64,000 nucleotides of DNA from Cryptomeria japonica (lineage: Eukaryota > Streptophyta > Pinopsida > Cupressales > Cupressaceae), in the NCBI RefSeq assembly GCF_030272615.1, contig NC_081405.1, positions 473,298,008 through 473,362,007 on the forward strand, read 5' to 3'. Every line of letters begins with the position of its first letter. Position 1 is the stretch's first letter. Under the pieces are notes generated by a model, which did no database searches, was not told where the DNA came from, and saw only the letters and a list, made by a program, of their open reading frames with translations. The position numbers were made by a program, and so were the translations under genes. This document shows positions 21,301 to 32,404 of the stretch, piece by piece.

Positions 21301-22501
21301 TTGTCTATGATGCAAGAATCATTATTATTTATGTGAGATATTAGGGCTTTTTCTTCATACCTTTCTTCATCTGATCCATCTTTAACAGCTACATAAACAA
21401 CTTCCTCTGTATCAGTTTCATCAGATTTATCATCATTGGATTCCTCATCAGCTACTAGGCATGTCTTTCTGTCTCTCCTTTTGAAGTCTCGGTGTCCTCT
21501 GTATTGGTTGTCATTCTGCCTATTATCTTGGTATTCTCTCTTTTCACTAGATTCTTTATCAGGGCAGTTAGAAGCCATATGTCCTATTTTATCACAATTG
21601 AAACATTTTAAAGGTAGCTTTCCTTTATACTTACCTTTTCCTCTCGGTAACCTTCTGGCTAATAATGCTTCAAACTCTTCTTGCTTCTTGATTTCCTCAT
21701 ACAATTTGTGCACTTCTTCCATGTTCTTGTGAAATCTTTCACTTGCTCCACTATGATTCCCTTTAGAGTACTTATTGTATCATTGTAATCATCAGATTCA
21801 CCAATATGAAAAAGAACTGAATGTAGATTCTACTTTATTTACCGAAGACCCACTGTTATCAAAATTACTTAACTCAAATGCATGTAGCTTACCAATAGTA
21901 GCATCCAAAGAAACTGGCATATTAGGTATAGACCTTAGTTCATTGATTGCAGAGACTCAAATGTCATAAGCAGGTAGAAGGGTTCTCAACAACTTACTTA
22001 TTACATCCTTTTCTTCAATAGTTCCTCCTGCTCCTTTAATTTGATTGACAATCTCCTTTAACCTTGTACTGTATTGGGTTATGTTCTCACCTTCATTCAT
22101 TCTCATGGATTCAAGTTATCCTCTTAGACTATCTACTTTTGCTCTTTGAACATGTTCATCACCGCCATATATAGATATGAGCTTGGTCCACATTGCTTTT
22201 GCATCATTACAACCTTCTAGATCATTAAAATTTGAGTCGGTCAATGCTGATGTTATTTCAATCATAGCTTGAATATGTTCTTGCTTTGCCTTTATCTCTT
22301 CCAAGGTCATCGGGTTGGTGCTTAGTGGTATGTAATCATTCTCCAAATAATATGTTGCATATTCTCCAATTCCTGATAAATGCAGCTTCATCCTTTTCTA
22401 CCATGTGGAGAAACTTGACTTGTTCAGCTTTGGTGCATCCCTTTTATACATCTTTGGATCTTTGCCTCAAGTACCTTAAAACTTTTCTTCCGAAGTCCAA
22501 A
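21297..22501 (-). pseudogene. Copia1 Gag with zinc knuckle
   Basis: The N-terminal Gag domain is open at 22,391-22,116 (YYLENDYIPLSTNPMTLEEI, DAKAMWTKLISIYGGDEHVQ), the UBN2/DUF4219-type fold of copia Gag. 22,115-21,723 continues it with stops. 21,722-21,297 carries a Lys/Arg-rich stretch and a CCHC knuckle (CFNCDKIGHMASNC), then an acidic tail leading into the protease. Gag packages element RNA. Confidence 0.88.
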
Positions 22502-22515
22502 GCTCTGATACCAAT
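22502..22515 (-). other. Copia1 primer binding site
   Basis: On the minus strand ATTGGTATCAGAGC directly follows the LTR end. This is the standard plant copia site complementary to initiator tRNA-Met. Confidence 0.9.
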
Positions 22516-24018
22516 TGTAAAGTTCTGATGCCAATAGCTAACAAGATGAGAGGGGGGGTGGGTGAATCATACAAACTTAATCTTCCATAAAATCAACATA
22601 TTCAACCTCGGTAACTTATACTTTCAGCAATATAACTAAAAACTGCTAAACATGCTAACTCATAAACACATAATCATCATAACACATATAAGACCAGATT
22701 TAACTTGGAAACCCAAATAGGAAAAAACCACTGTGGGATTTCGGAACCACTAAGAAATATACTCTTCTAGAGTATGCTCGGTTAAAAGCAAATCCTGTTA
22801 AAGATTACAAACACATTGCTAGATGTGACCCGGTTAATGGATTTCCCTTAGATCTGTTAGGATCTTCACTTTGTTAGAAGTGACCTTGTCAAAGGATTTC
22901 AAACACTCATTTCGAATGTTACCTTGCTAGAGGGTTTACAAATAAGATTGTTAAGTCCACTCGGTTAATAGATTTTCTGTCACTTACAAAATAACAGTAA
23001 TAAAAATATATCTACAACTTCATATCTAAAATGCTAAAGCAAATTCTATTTGCTCAAAACAATCTTGTCATAGGACTTATCTTGTCCCTCTACTGGGCTC
23101 CTTACTCTGTTATTCAAATAGGTCTTCAAGCTTTTGTGCTCGATAATCACTATGTAGCATCCCTATGCTTACACTTGCCCGCATACATTGTTTATCAGCA
23201 ATTCCTTATTTATAAACAATTTGCTAACTGCTTAATCTCCTTGATCACATTTCCCATGGTCAATCATAGCCATTAGATCTTCAATCTTGACTAGGTTCAA
23301 TGTATCCTTTGATCTGAAAACATTTTACCTCAACTTGGAACTTGCATACCTTCCTAGGAACTTGTGCTTGGTTATTGCGGTTCAATCTATGCGGTAGATC
23401 TTCCTCTTGATTTTCCATTTCCGTAGATCCTTAACAAACTTCATGCGTGGCATACCAATCATTTATTCATCTCTAGCTGATCAACATCCTTCATTAAATA
23501 ATGTTTTTATCCATCCAATGCGATCTATCATAACTCGGTTGCAACTCGATAAATACTAAACTTTACTTGGTAGACATTCCGCCTTCATTAACCGATATCA
23601 ATAACCTTAGGGCTTACCGACTAGGTTCCTTAGGGTTTACCAACTAGGTTCTTTGCTCGGTGACATAGTATAGTATTAACCGTATAGTCAACAACATATG
23701 TAGGATATCAAAACAATCTAAACATCATGGTCTCATCATTGTCTAACTCGGTAATAGTTGCCCATTGAATAACTTATTTCTCCCCTTATTCATCACATTC
23801 TTTCTGTGTCTTTTATCGACATCTTAATTCTCTTCAAATCAATCTTCTCAAGATATGACAACATCATACTGAATCAGAGAATCAATTTCTTGACATCAAT
23901 GACAAAATAATGTTATAAAGATAGTTATCATCCTTCTTCAGTTATATCAATAATCTCCAACAACCTTCTCAATATCCTTAATGAATATCAACAATCTCCT
24001 TCTATTGAAATGCCAACA
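22516..24018 (-). repeat. Copia1 5' LTR (1,503 bp)
   Basis: On the minus strand it starts TGTTGGCATTTCAATAG at 24,018 and ends TTTACA at 22,516, next to the primer site. It contains the G-run (AGAGGGGGGGTGGGTGAATC, plus strand 22,549 on) seen near the end of all copia LTRs here. No coding content. Confidence 0.88.
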
Positions 24019-25677
24019 TCTATAGTGTCAAAGCTTAAAGGATTTTGACCAGAGGCTGTTTGGCCACCCAGTGGACCCCACGTATGTGCACGCATCCTAA
24101 AAGAACCAAATTTTGTAGCAGATGGGTGAATTAACAAGTGAGCAAGTTGCAGATGATCTGACGGCCATCGCTATACCGCAATGGAAATACATCCGAACTT
24201 TAATCATTACGACATGGTGATTGAATGGTGGGGCCCGTTAGAAAAGAGCAGCTCATGTGTTAAAGGTCAAGCAGGTCCGAGGCAGATCAACAGTCATCAC
24301 TATACCACAAGATGAAGATGCTCAATAGTTATCCCCCGCGACATGGCAACTGGTGAGGTGACAGTTTAGTTGCAGATGATGTGTCATCCCAGTGAATCTA
24401 CAAGTGAATAACAGGGTGCCACGTGGTGGAGCGTAAATGGAAAATGGAATAAAAAATCAAAGTTAATTAATATAGTCCCAGCCATTGTGAAAAATGCAAA
24501 AATTTAAATGATGGACCCATCTGAGAGATTAATTCGCCTGAGGGGTATTTTTTACCCAAAATAGCAAGTATTATATATTGTTGGAAAGCTCTTAGAATGG
24601 GGAATTTTTTTCTGCAATCAGTTTCAACAAATATCAAATATTTTGAGAGCATTTTATGTGGGCATGTTGCAAAGAATTTTTTCAATTGGGGAAAGAGGAT
24701 ACTTGGCAATTTGTGATGTAGATCTGGTCTTTTACCTCTTCTTCATATTATTAATTCTTCTCATTTGAGGGGTTCCCAATTTTTTGGAAATTTTCTCCAA
24801 GGGAGAAATCCGAAATTGCAGGTTCCAGTGACGACATTTTTCATTCTTTGCAAATAATAGTGTGTTTCTTCTAGGTTTTCAATGTTGTCTTTGTTGTAGG
24901 TTTTGTTTCAGTTTGTAGGTTTACAAATATGCAAGGCATGTGTGAGTTTCCACAAAATTGTCTCTAAGATACCATTTGAATTTATACAATTACATTTTAT
25001 CAAGGGTAATTTGGATTGGTCTCTTTCAGTCTTCTTTGAGAGTGTAATGTTTGTCTTTTGGGTATTCTTTTAGGAAGGATTTAAATCCTGAAACCCAACA
25101 TTAATGATTTTGAATGTGTATATTGGATGTATATATAAGTATGATTTTGTGACAGAGCAGAGGATTGTGTTAATGTAATGCATTAATACATGAAAATTCA
25201 ATGTCGAAAGTAACTTGCATCTGAGATTTCTCTTCCAGTTTTATGCTTGACTCTATGGCTAGGATAAGACACTGGTTTTTTGTAATGTTGAAGGATTGTC
25301 AGAACAACAATTTTAAAATCCAATCAGAATATCTTTTTCTTTCTGTTCTATGGTAGTGTTCCACCTATCTCAAGCTCAAATGTAGTTGAGAGTCAATGTG
25401 AATATAGCTAGTTTGCAGTACTTTCCTTATTATTGATCTATGTCTGATATTTCTACTTTAATGGTGATGATGTGTGTGAGTTCTAGATTGTATTTGAAGT
25501 GCATCACAAGTAAACCCGCCTAGGCCTTGTAGAGCCTGAAGAGAAGGATTAAATATCCTTGTTAAGTTGGTCCAGTTTGTCTTTTGAAATCATAGTTGAG
25601 GTTAGCTACCTTTCAAAATTTGGTTGCAGATTATACTGGTTGCTGATTTTGTTGTTCAACATAAAAAAGAACCAACA
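24019..25677 (+). repeat. Element3 5' LTR, 3' portion
   Basis: Matches 35,110-36,775 from TCTATAGTGTCAAAGC through GAACCAACA with scattered differences. The first ~20 bp seen in the 3' LTR are missing because Copia1 inserted here. Confidence 0.88.
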
Positions 25678-25681
25678 AAAA

Positions 25682-25699
25682 TGGTGACTCTGCTGGGGA
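25682..25699 (+). other. Element3 primer binding site
   Basis: TGGTGACTCTGCTGGGGA starts 4 bp after the LTR end AACCAACA. It starts with TGG as required to pair a tRNA CCA end and differs from the sites of Gypsy1/2. The tRNA is not assigned. Confidence 0.65.
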
Positions 25700-25889
25700 G
25701 AATGATGTAAACTTTTTGTCAAATTAAAGCCAGTTAGTCTAGCCATGTCCATTTGAGGAAAGAGTTATAAAAGGCTTGTAAATCTGTTGTCCTTTTATCT
25801 TTGTGTAAATCCAGATCTCTTTGTGTTTTATAAATGATTCTATAAATTCTCACAGTAGTAAGTGGTGACTCTAAAAGATCTCTGCACCA

Positions 25890-26240
25890 GTGTGCATTAT
25901 TATAAAAGTTTTAAAAAATTTGCTGAACTTACAACAAAGATTTAGCATATGCTTGGAGTTTAAGATTGAAGATCCCAAAAATTTATTGAAGATATTTTCC
26001 TCCGCGAAGGAGGTGGAGACTTTGTATGAAGATCACTGTACAATGTTAGAAGATCTGAGAAAGATCTTACCAAATATCAGAGCGATAGCTGCAATATCCA
26101 GGTATTTGCCAAGATTGGTATCAAAAATTGTAAGAAATTTTGTTCCTTACCAAGTGAGTTTTAGCACTAAGAAGGTAAAGGAAGAAGTTAGGTTGCATGC
26201 TCATGTTAGCTTAAAGGAATGTGTGAAGTATTTTGAATAA
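25890..26240 (+). CDS. Short unrecognised ORF upstream of Element3 gag
   Basis: 116 codons, in a different frame from the gag that starts 35 bp later. It has a mixed Leu/Lys composition with DPKNLLKIFSSAKEVETLYE and no motif I recognise. It could be a frameshifted N-terminal extension of Gag or a chance ORF in the leader. The rest of 25,700-26,274 holds nothing else visible. Confidence 0.25.
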   Translation: MCIIIKVLKNLLNLQQRFSICLEFKIEDPKNLLKIFSSAKEVETLYEDHCTMLEDLRKILPNIRAIAAISRYLPRLVSKIVRNFVPYQVSFSTKKVKEEVRLHAHVSLKECVKYFE

Positions 26241-26274
26241 TAGAGAAGGTAGACTCTAGCTGAAATAATTTTTA

Positions 26275-27740
26275 TTGGCTGAAAATAGTGAATGTATTCA
26301 AGTAAGGTTGCAACTAGTAATGGATTCTTGTAGAAATTTCTCTATTAAAGGTTATGTGCCATTCTATTTTGATGGCATGCCTAGTTACCCGAATCAGATT
26401 CCAAGTGACATTAGGAAGCACTTACCATTGTTGAATGGGGACCAGTTACAATTAGCAAAAATGCATGTGCAAAGCTTTGTTGATTTAATGAATGACTATG
26501 ATATCTGTCATGAGGATATTTGCATGAAGTTGTTTGTGCAGAGCTTGAAAGGGGATGCCAGGATTTGGTTCTTATTTTTGTAGGAAGCTTCTACTCCCTC
26601 ATGGGAAGAATTAGTTGCATCTTTTCTTGAGAAATTTTCTAAGAAAATAAACTTTAATGATGTGTTGAGGAAGTTGATGGAGATTAGAGTTGAGGAAGGT
26701 GAATTAGTGCCAGCCTTCAATGTCAGATTTTCCAAATCACTGGCTGAGATCCCACTAGGGTATAGACTGAATGACGAAGTGTTTTTGGTGATTTATTTGG
26801 ATGCCTTTGGAAGTAAGATGAGTTACATGTTGAGGGATAAAGAGCCAAAGACATTACATTAGGATTTTGTGATAGCCATGGACATAGAGAAAAACTTAAA
26901 ATATGGTATTCCTAAAGGACTTTTATCTACCGGTGCCTGCTATCATAGTGTTTTTAATGCTGCAAAGTGTGAAGTGAGAAGTAATGTTCAAAGTTCTGGT
27001 GTTCATACTTGTGCTAGCAACCACGATAATTTGATTCCAAATGAAAATCAGAGTTGTTTGGTGCAAACAATGGTTGATCCTCATATAGATATTAATAATG
27101 TCAATTGTGTTGAAGATGAAGTGAGAGTATTTTCAGATTTCACTTCTTGTAATCATGTTGATGATCTTTCTAATATGAAAGTTGTGCACAAAATTAATTT
27201 AGAAAATTTTAATGGTACACATGATTGCAATCAAAATACAACCCACATTGATGAAAAGATTTTTAAAGAATGTCACATTGAACAACAAAGTGCAATGCAC
27301 TTGCAGAAGATTGCAGAACTTAGAAAAGATCTTGAAGTTGTGGACAATAAAGTTCAAATGTTGGAGAGCCTTAGAGTTATGAATGAAGACCTTTTGCAAT
27401 ATGGTGAAGAAGATTTTTCAGAAAAGGACTGTGAATTAAATGCTTATACACTTGATGAACATGTTGATCTAATAGATAGTTTTGTGACAGAAAATTTAAG
27501 TGAACATGCTGGAAATTCATCAGATGAAGTAAATGGCAAGGATATTCATCTTCATTCTTTGGTTGATGATGAGTGTTCTATTGGTAAAGAAGATCAATTG
27601 TGGCAAGATAAGTATGACTATCTTGATTCTCAGACTGATGGTCATAGGATGAGATTTTGTGGTTGTGAAACATGGTATGCTAAAGATAGTTCCAGCCCAC
27701 TTTCAATTTCTTCTTTGTCTGATGAAGATGATTATGATGA
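26275..27740 (+). pseudogene. Element3 Gag, first part
   Basis: One frame with two TAG stops (26,581 and 26,860). Residues about 30-200 resemble Retrotrans_gag: AKMHVQSFVDLMNDYDICHED, LKGDARIWFLF, then after the stop SWEELVASFLEKF and a LAEIPLGYRLNDEVFLVIYL block. From 26,930 a long acidic, Asn/Asp-rich tail with no zinc knuckle follows. The frame runs into the solo LTR at DEDDYD and resumes at 31,792 in phase. Confidence 0.75.
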
Positions 27741-30591
27741 TGTGAGGCCCTACCCTGACTCATCCTGACATTTTCTGTTATTTTCATATTGAGACTATTA
27801 TGGATGCTTTATTTTATGCATTATGGATTTAGAACCTATATGATTCCATGATTTGGATCACATTGACGTATATTGATGCTTCATTTTATGCATTATGATT
27901 ATGAAACTTTATATGTTGCTAGAATAGAATTATTTTGAAATGATCTATGTCATTACTAGATTTGCAGGACTTCATTTTGATGATAGAAATAGGATGCTTA
28001 TTATATGAATGGTTCAATTTTGAGAAGTATGATAATTGCTTATGTGGAATCAAATTTAAATGAATGGGATATTGAAATATTATTGTCAAATGTATGAGTG
28101 TTTGATGTGCAATGAAATCCATGTGTTTAATTATATATATAATTGTGATTATTTGGAATTACTAATGTGTTAATTGAGATGCGCAGGAAAATTATCCATG
28201 TGACCATGGAAATAATATGGAGAACCAAACCTAGACCTATGTACGTTTGTTAAGCCAGGGGTTGTCTATTTGGAGAGACAACACCCCGTTTGTATTGTAT
28301 TTTATATGTGAAAGTAAATGATGCATGAGTGTTAAATTGATTTTATGTATATGTGTAATCCTACAAGAGACAAATTCCATGTGTGATTTTTATATTGTAT
28401 TTTATTGTGTCACTTGACACATGTGCTGATTAGTGTCATTGATTTTGACTTGTCTCTTGGAGGGAGTTTTGTTTCTACCAAAGCCATTCAAACACATGAG
28501 TGTGGTCCCAAATTTGCCTTGGGTAGGGAGTCTTGGGAGTGGTCAACTCAGGTTTGACCCGTAGGTTAACTTCAATTGGGTTTCTAAGGGGTCAAATGGA
28601 CTCCTAGGGTTAGTTTTAGGGATTTTCCAAAGGTCCAAAGGGTATACCCATGGGTTAGGGGTATTTTTAAACATGTGACTACTCCCATGTGACTGTTTAG
28701 TCACCTCAAAAAGTGGTTTTCCCAAGGTGAGCGAAAATTCAACTTGGAAGGTTCCTCCTAGGATAGACAACCTTCCCTTTTGATGTCAAACTCTCTTCCC
28801 CATCCTCTCTCACCTTTTCCCTTTCCAGTTTTAGCAACATGTAAGAGGTTGGGAAGAGCAACCAATGGGAACTCTCACCTTACCTAAGGGGTTGCGAAGT
28901 GTGAGAGAGGCCTTCTTAGGCAAGGATTAGGGACTTAGTGAGTAATCACCCACTCTCCATTGTTGGAGATTATGCAATTTTTGAAAATAGTTGTAGGATA
29001 GAATTCTTGGTGAAGTGTTGGTGAAGAGTTTGTATGGATTTGGGCTGCTCATCCCCAACTAAGTCTATCATACCTATTGGCAGATTAAGGTTAGTTTCAC
29101 TTCCTTTTTGTTATGTTGTTTATGTTGTTTTGAAAGAAAGAAATGCTTGTATGAGAAGATGTGTATATGTAATTTGTTTTGTAGGTTGAAAAAAAAAAGA
29201 GAATGTAAATTTTCCTTTCCTTGTTCTTTTGTTATGTGTTCTTGTTTTGGGAGTGTCCAAGGCCTCCTACTCTTGGGAGAGTAGGATGCTCTTGGGGTGG
29301 AAGAAGTATGACAGCCTTAGGTGAGAGGCTCTCCTTATGGAGAGTGATCTCAAGGGTGTCCTTTGTGACCCTTGCTGCATAGCCTTGTGTATGCATTTGG
29401 GGGTCATAAGGGGAGAGAATATGGCTTTTATGCCTTTGGGGGGCGTAAGGGTGTGGAGATGAATTTGTTGTATTTTGTTTTGCCATGAGGTGGCTTGAGT
29501 TGTAATATGCTTGCAATCTCCCCGATGGTATTTGGTCCACTTCCACCCGTGGAAAGTTCATCACAAGTTGTGGTGAGAGTGTATCTTGGGATGGGAAAAT
29601 GCATATTGAGTGTTTGCCCTTTGTTTGTTGTGGTTGTTTGTTTGTTTGTGACCCGTCTAGTGCTTGGTTCTCCAAGCTCGGGGGTGGCTTCTAGTAAGCC
29701 TAGGTTGGGAGGTGAGCTCTCCATGGTCAAGTTGTATTTTTATTGTAGGTTACTTGGGATGGGAAAGAAAAGATGAAGAGATTAGTTGCTGTTCTAAGTT
29801 GCAAAAAATTTTCAATAAAAAAAAAGAGCCATTGTTGTATTTATTTTCCAAAAGAAAAGAAGTGTATGTATTTATTCATAGTCCTATGGAAGGGAAATTC
29901 TAGTTGGGGTTTCAAACCCATTTGTAATAATATTTACTTTGTATTTTAAATTGCTTAAAGAAATGTATTTCTTCTATTTGGTAAAGTTTTGCAAAGGGAA
30001 GATGAAATATATGAGTTGTATTAAAATCCTCATTTACAATAAAAAAATAAAGTTGTTGCATTTATATTTATTTTGCAAATAAAGGCTCATTTTATTCCTT
30101 ATGCAAGATAGAAATGGTATATGAAATCTCATACATTAGATTCTGGTTTTATTTATGCTGCTGCAATTAAATTAAATCTATCATTTATTCTTTCATTTAA
30201 TGCAGAAAATAAATCCTATAGTGGTAGTTTATTTTATATAAAAAAAAGATTAGCATATAGTTCTAGTTTTATTTTATTTACCAGAAAGGGATTATATTTA
30301 AGCTTGCTGTTAGAATGCATTGTAGATATTAGATTCAGAATACTTAAAACAAAAAAAATAGAATATAAAACATAAATTTTCCAACCTTATAAAAAAGGGG
30401 ATATTTTTCTCTTTAACATACTACAAGTAATATTAGAAAAATCTCTGTATGTATTTTTTTTAAGTTAAAAAGAAAACTCATAAGAATGCCTAAATGAGTT
30501 ATAAAAAGGAAAAGGGCTATATATATATACATTTTAAAGAAATAGAAATTAATTAAAAAAAAAAAAAAAAAAATGCAATGAAGAAGGAGAG

Positions 30592-30780
30592 AGGGCCGCA
30601 GCTGTGGGTGGCGATGTCCACAGTCTGTGGGAGAGCCGCAGCTATGGGCAGCGTCGTCCACAGTCTGCGGGTCACCGCAGCTGTGGGCGGCGACGTACCC
30701 GCAGACTGTGGGCGGCGACGTCCACAGTCTGCAGAAGCGCCGCAACCGTGGGCGGAGCTATCTGCAGCCTGCAGGTATAC
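30592..30780. repeat. GC-rich minisatellite in solo LTR copy A
   Basis: About four units of 45-48 bp combining CCGCAGCTGTGGG and GTCCACAGTCTGCGGG, so each unit can fold on itself. It is strikingly GC-rich in an AT-rich LTR. The overlapping ORFs on both strands are low-complexity artefacts. Confidence 0.8.
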
Positions 30781-30923
30781 CACTCCCCTCCTCCCTCTTT
30801 CGCGGAACGCTCGGCTCAGCCCTGCGTGAACTCCAAACCCTGCCGTGAGTAATAAAATAGGCGCCGCCTCCCTTGGCCGCCGCTCCCACTCCTATACACA
30901 CAAAATAAGAATATCACACACAT

Positions 30924-30950
30924 GCCCTAACCCTAATTTCGGGTTAGGGC
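30924..30950. promoter_or_regulatory. Telomere-like palindrome in solo LTR copy A
   Basis: Perfect 10-bp arms GCCCTAACCC and GGGTTAGGGC around a 7-base loop. The identical 27 bp are in copy B at 59,133-59,159. The CCCTAA words resemble plant telomere/telo-box sequence. Confidence 0.6.
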
Positions 30951-31082
30951 AAAATACAAATAGGAATAGAAGAAAAGAATATGTGAGGTAAAAAGAAAAA
31001 TAAAAATAAAAAGGAAAGAGAATAGGGTTAGCTCATGAACCCTCTTGGGTTCTTTTAAAAAAGAACTCCATTAATCCTTAGG

Positions 31083-31090
<8 letters not shown>

Positions 31091-31140
<50 letters not shown>
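31091..31140. repeat. TG microsatellite
   Basis: About 25 uninterrupted TG dinucleotides followed by AT-rich sequence, inside solo LTR copy A. Confidence 0.97.
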
Positions 31141-31142
<2 letters not shown>

Positions 31143-31791
31143 AATATATTTTTACATTCCCTCACACTTGTTTAGATATATAAATATATATATATGTCTT
31201 ATCTACACACACACATATATATGTAATTAAATTCTATATTTATATGGAATCAAAATAGTTATTTGTAAATTAATTAATGCACTTTTAATTATTATATGAA
31301 TGTAGGAGCATTTTAATAAGAAGATTTTAAAACTCTTTGGGAGGATAAATCCTTGGGGAAAATAAAATGATATATGTAGGGTCAAGTTGGCCCCTTTTAA
31401 AATTTAAATTATAAGGTATTTTAATTTATGGAAATTTTATTTAATAGGTTTATTTAATCTAAAAACTAGGACAAATTTATTTAGACCCTAGGTAATTAAA
31501 GAATCTATAAGAGATTATTAATATCCCCTATCAATTAATGTTGAGATTATTTGCTAAGTAAGTTTAATTATTTATTAATGGAAGATAATTTTAATTCTGT
31601 TGGAGAATTACAATCGTGCTTTAAACTTAGATGGTTTTTCGCCAAATTGGTGTAGTTATTGAAATCACTCAAAACATAGTTAAGACTAAACTAGTTTTAC
31701 ATTATTTTAATTAGGATAGTTGTATTAGGTTAAGTATTAAAAAAAAAAAAATTATTTCGTTTGTGCCCAAAAGTTTGGGCATGACAGATGA

Positions 31792-32404
31792 TAGGGTGGA
31801 TGGTATCTTTAGTAAAATTTATAATATTTTATTTGATGTCGATATAGATATGGACCAACCACTTCGTTGTCACAATGTTCATAAGGGAATTCTTCATTTG
31901 GTTTCTAATCCTTTGTATGAAGAAATAATTGACCAACCAGATGTTGTAACTGACAAACCAGTTCATGATGCTAATACCATTCCATGCAGCAGTGACATCT
32001 ATTAGGATGAAGATTTTTGTAATGGGTTGCTTACTAGTTTGTTTGAACCCCATTTTGAAGTTTTTCATGCGAAGATAAGTGAATTTTCAAATCTTATTTC
32101 AGATTATATGCCTGAGCCAAAGGTATGTTAATTTTTTCAAGAATGGGATATTAAAGATGTTGATTCATTGCATTTAGTAGATGATGAAAACAATGGATAT
32201 GTTTCAGTAGTTGATCATGAAAGTAAGGTTCAAAATTATGCTCATGATGAGTCTGCATATAATGTTGATTGGAAAAGCATGTTGAAAGATGTGTGCCATA
32301 ATAGAAACATTTCTTTGATGATTAGTGTTTGCTTCAGATTGTTTACATTATTAAGTGATGAGAATCAGATTTTTGATAAGGGAAAGAGTTGGTTTCAACT
32401 TTGA
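31792..32404 (+). pseudogene. Element3 Gag, C-terminal part
   Basis: If the solo LTR and one TSD copy are ignored, the reading continues in phase (DRVDGIFSKIYNILFDVDID) to a TGA at 32,402. TAG and TAA stops lie near 32,004 and 32,128. It is acidic (DDENNGYVSVVDHESK), with no knuckle or protease motif. Total Element3 frame is about 690 codons. The function of the tail is unknown. Confidence 0.65.

Larger units (their letters stand above)
1..24018 (-). mobile_element. Copia1: minus-strand Ty1/copia LTR retrotransposon, split by Gypsy1; its 3' LTR lies left of the window
   Basis: Read on the minus strand, the order is LTR (24,018-22,516), primer site, gag with zinc knuckle, protease, integrase, then after Gypsy1 the reverse transcriptase and RNase H. 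Integrase before RT defines the copia superfamily. All domains contain stops or frameshifts, so this copy is dead. The right LTR end (TGCCAACA) abuts TCTAT at 24,019. The same TCTAT lies inside the intact LTR of Element3 near 35,110, so Copia1 apparently inserted into the Element3 5' LTR. The other end and the second target duplication are outside the window. Confidence 0.9.
27741..31786. mobile_element. Solo LTR, 4.05 kb, probably of a Tekay/Del-type chromovirus (copy A)
   Basis: Begins TGTGAGGCCC, ends GGGCATGACA, and is flanked by a perfect 5-bp duplication GATGA (27,736-27,740 and 31,787-31,791). No internal primer site, polypurine tract, repeated terminus or protein is visible, so it is a single LTR left by recombination. 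The TGT-A-GCCC/GGGC-TGACA ends resemble Tekay/Del LTRs; that lineage call is inference. It contains several perfect hairpins, a GC-rich minisatellite (30,592-30,780) and a TG microsatellite. Orientation is not determinable. Confidence 0.82.

Noticed and set aside
29232-29903. ORFs of 80-150 codons in solo LTR copy A, with partial counterparts in copy B
   Set aside because: Frames differ between the copies and are broken by indels; sharing reflects LTR homology, not protein conservation.
30578-30852. Overlapping ORFs on both strands in the GC-rich part of solo LTR copy A
   Set aside because: Open in several frames because the minisatellite lacks stops; no domain, and not kept in copy B.
27741-31786. 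Complete small non-autonomous element rather than a solo LTR
   Set aside because: No internal primer site, polypurine tract or repeated termini were found; a TG...CA unit with 5-bp duplication and nothing inside fits a solo LTR better.
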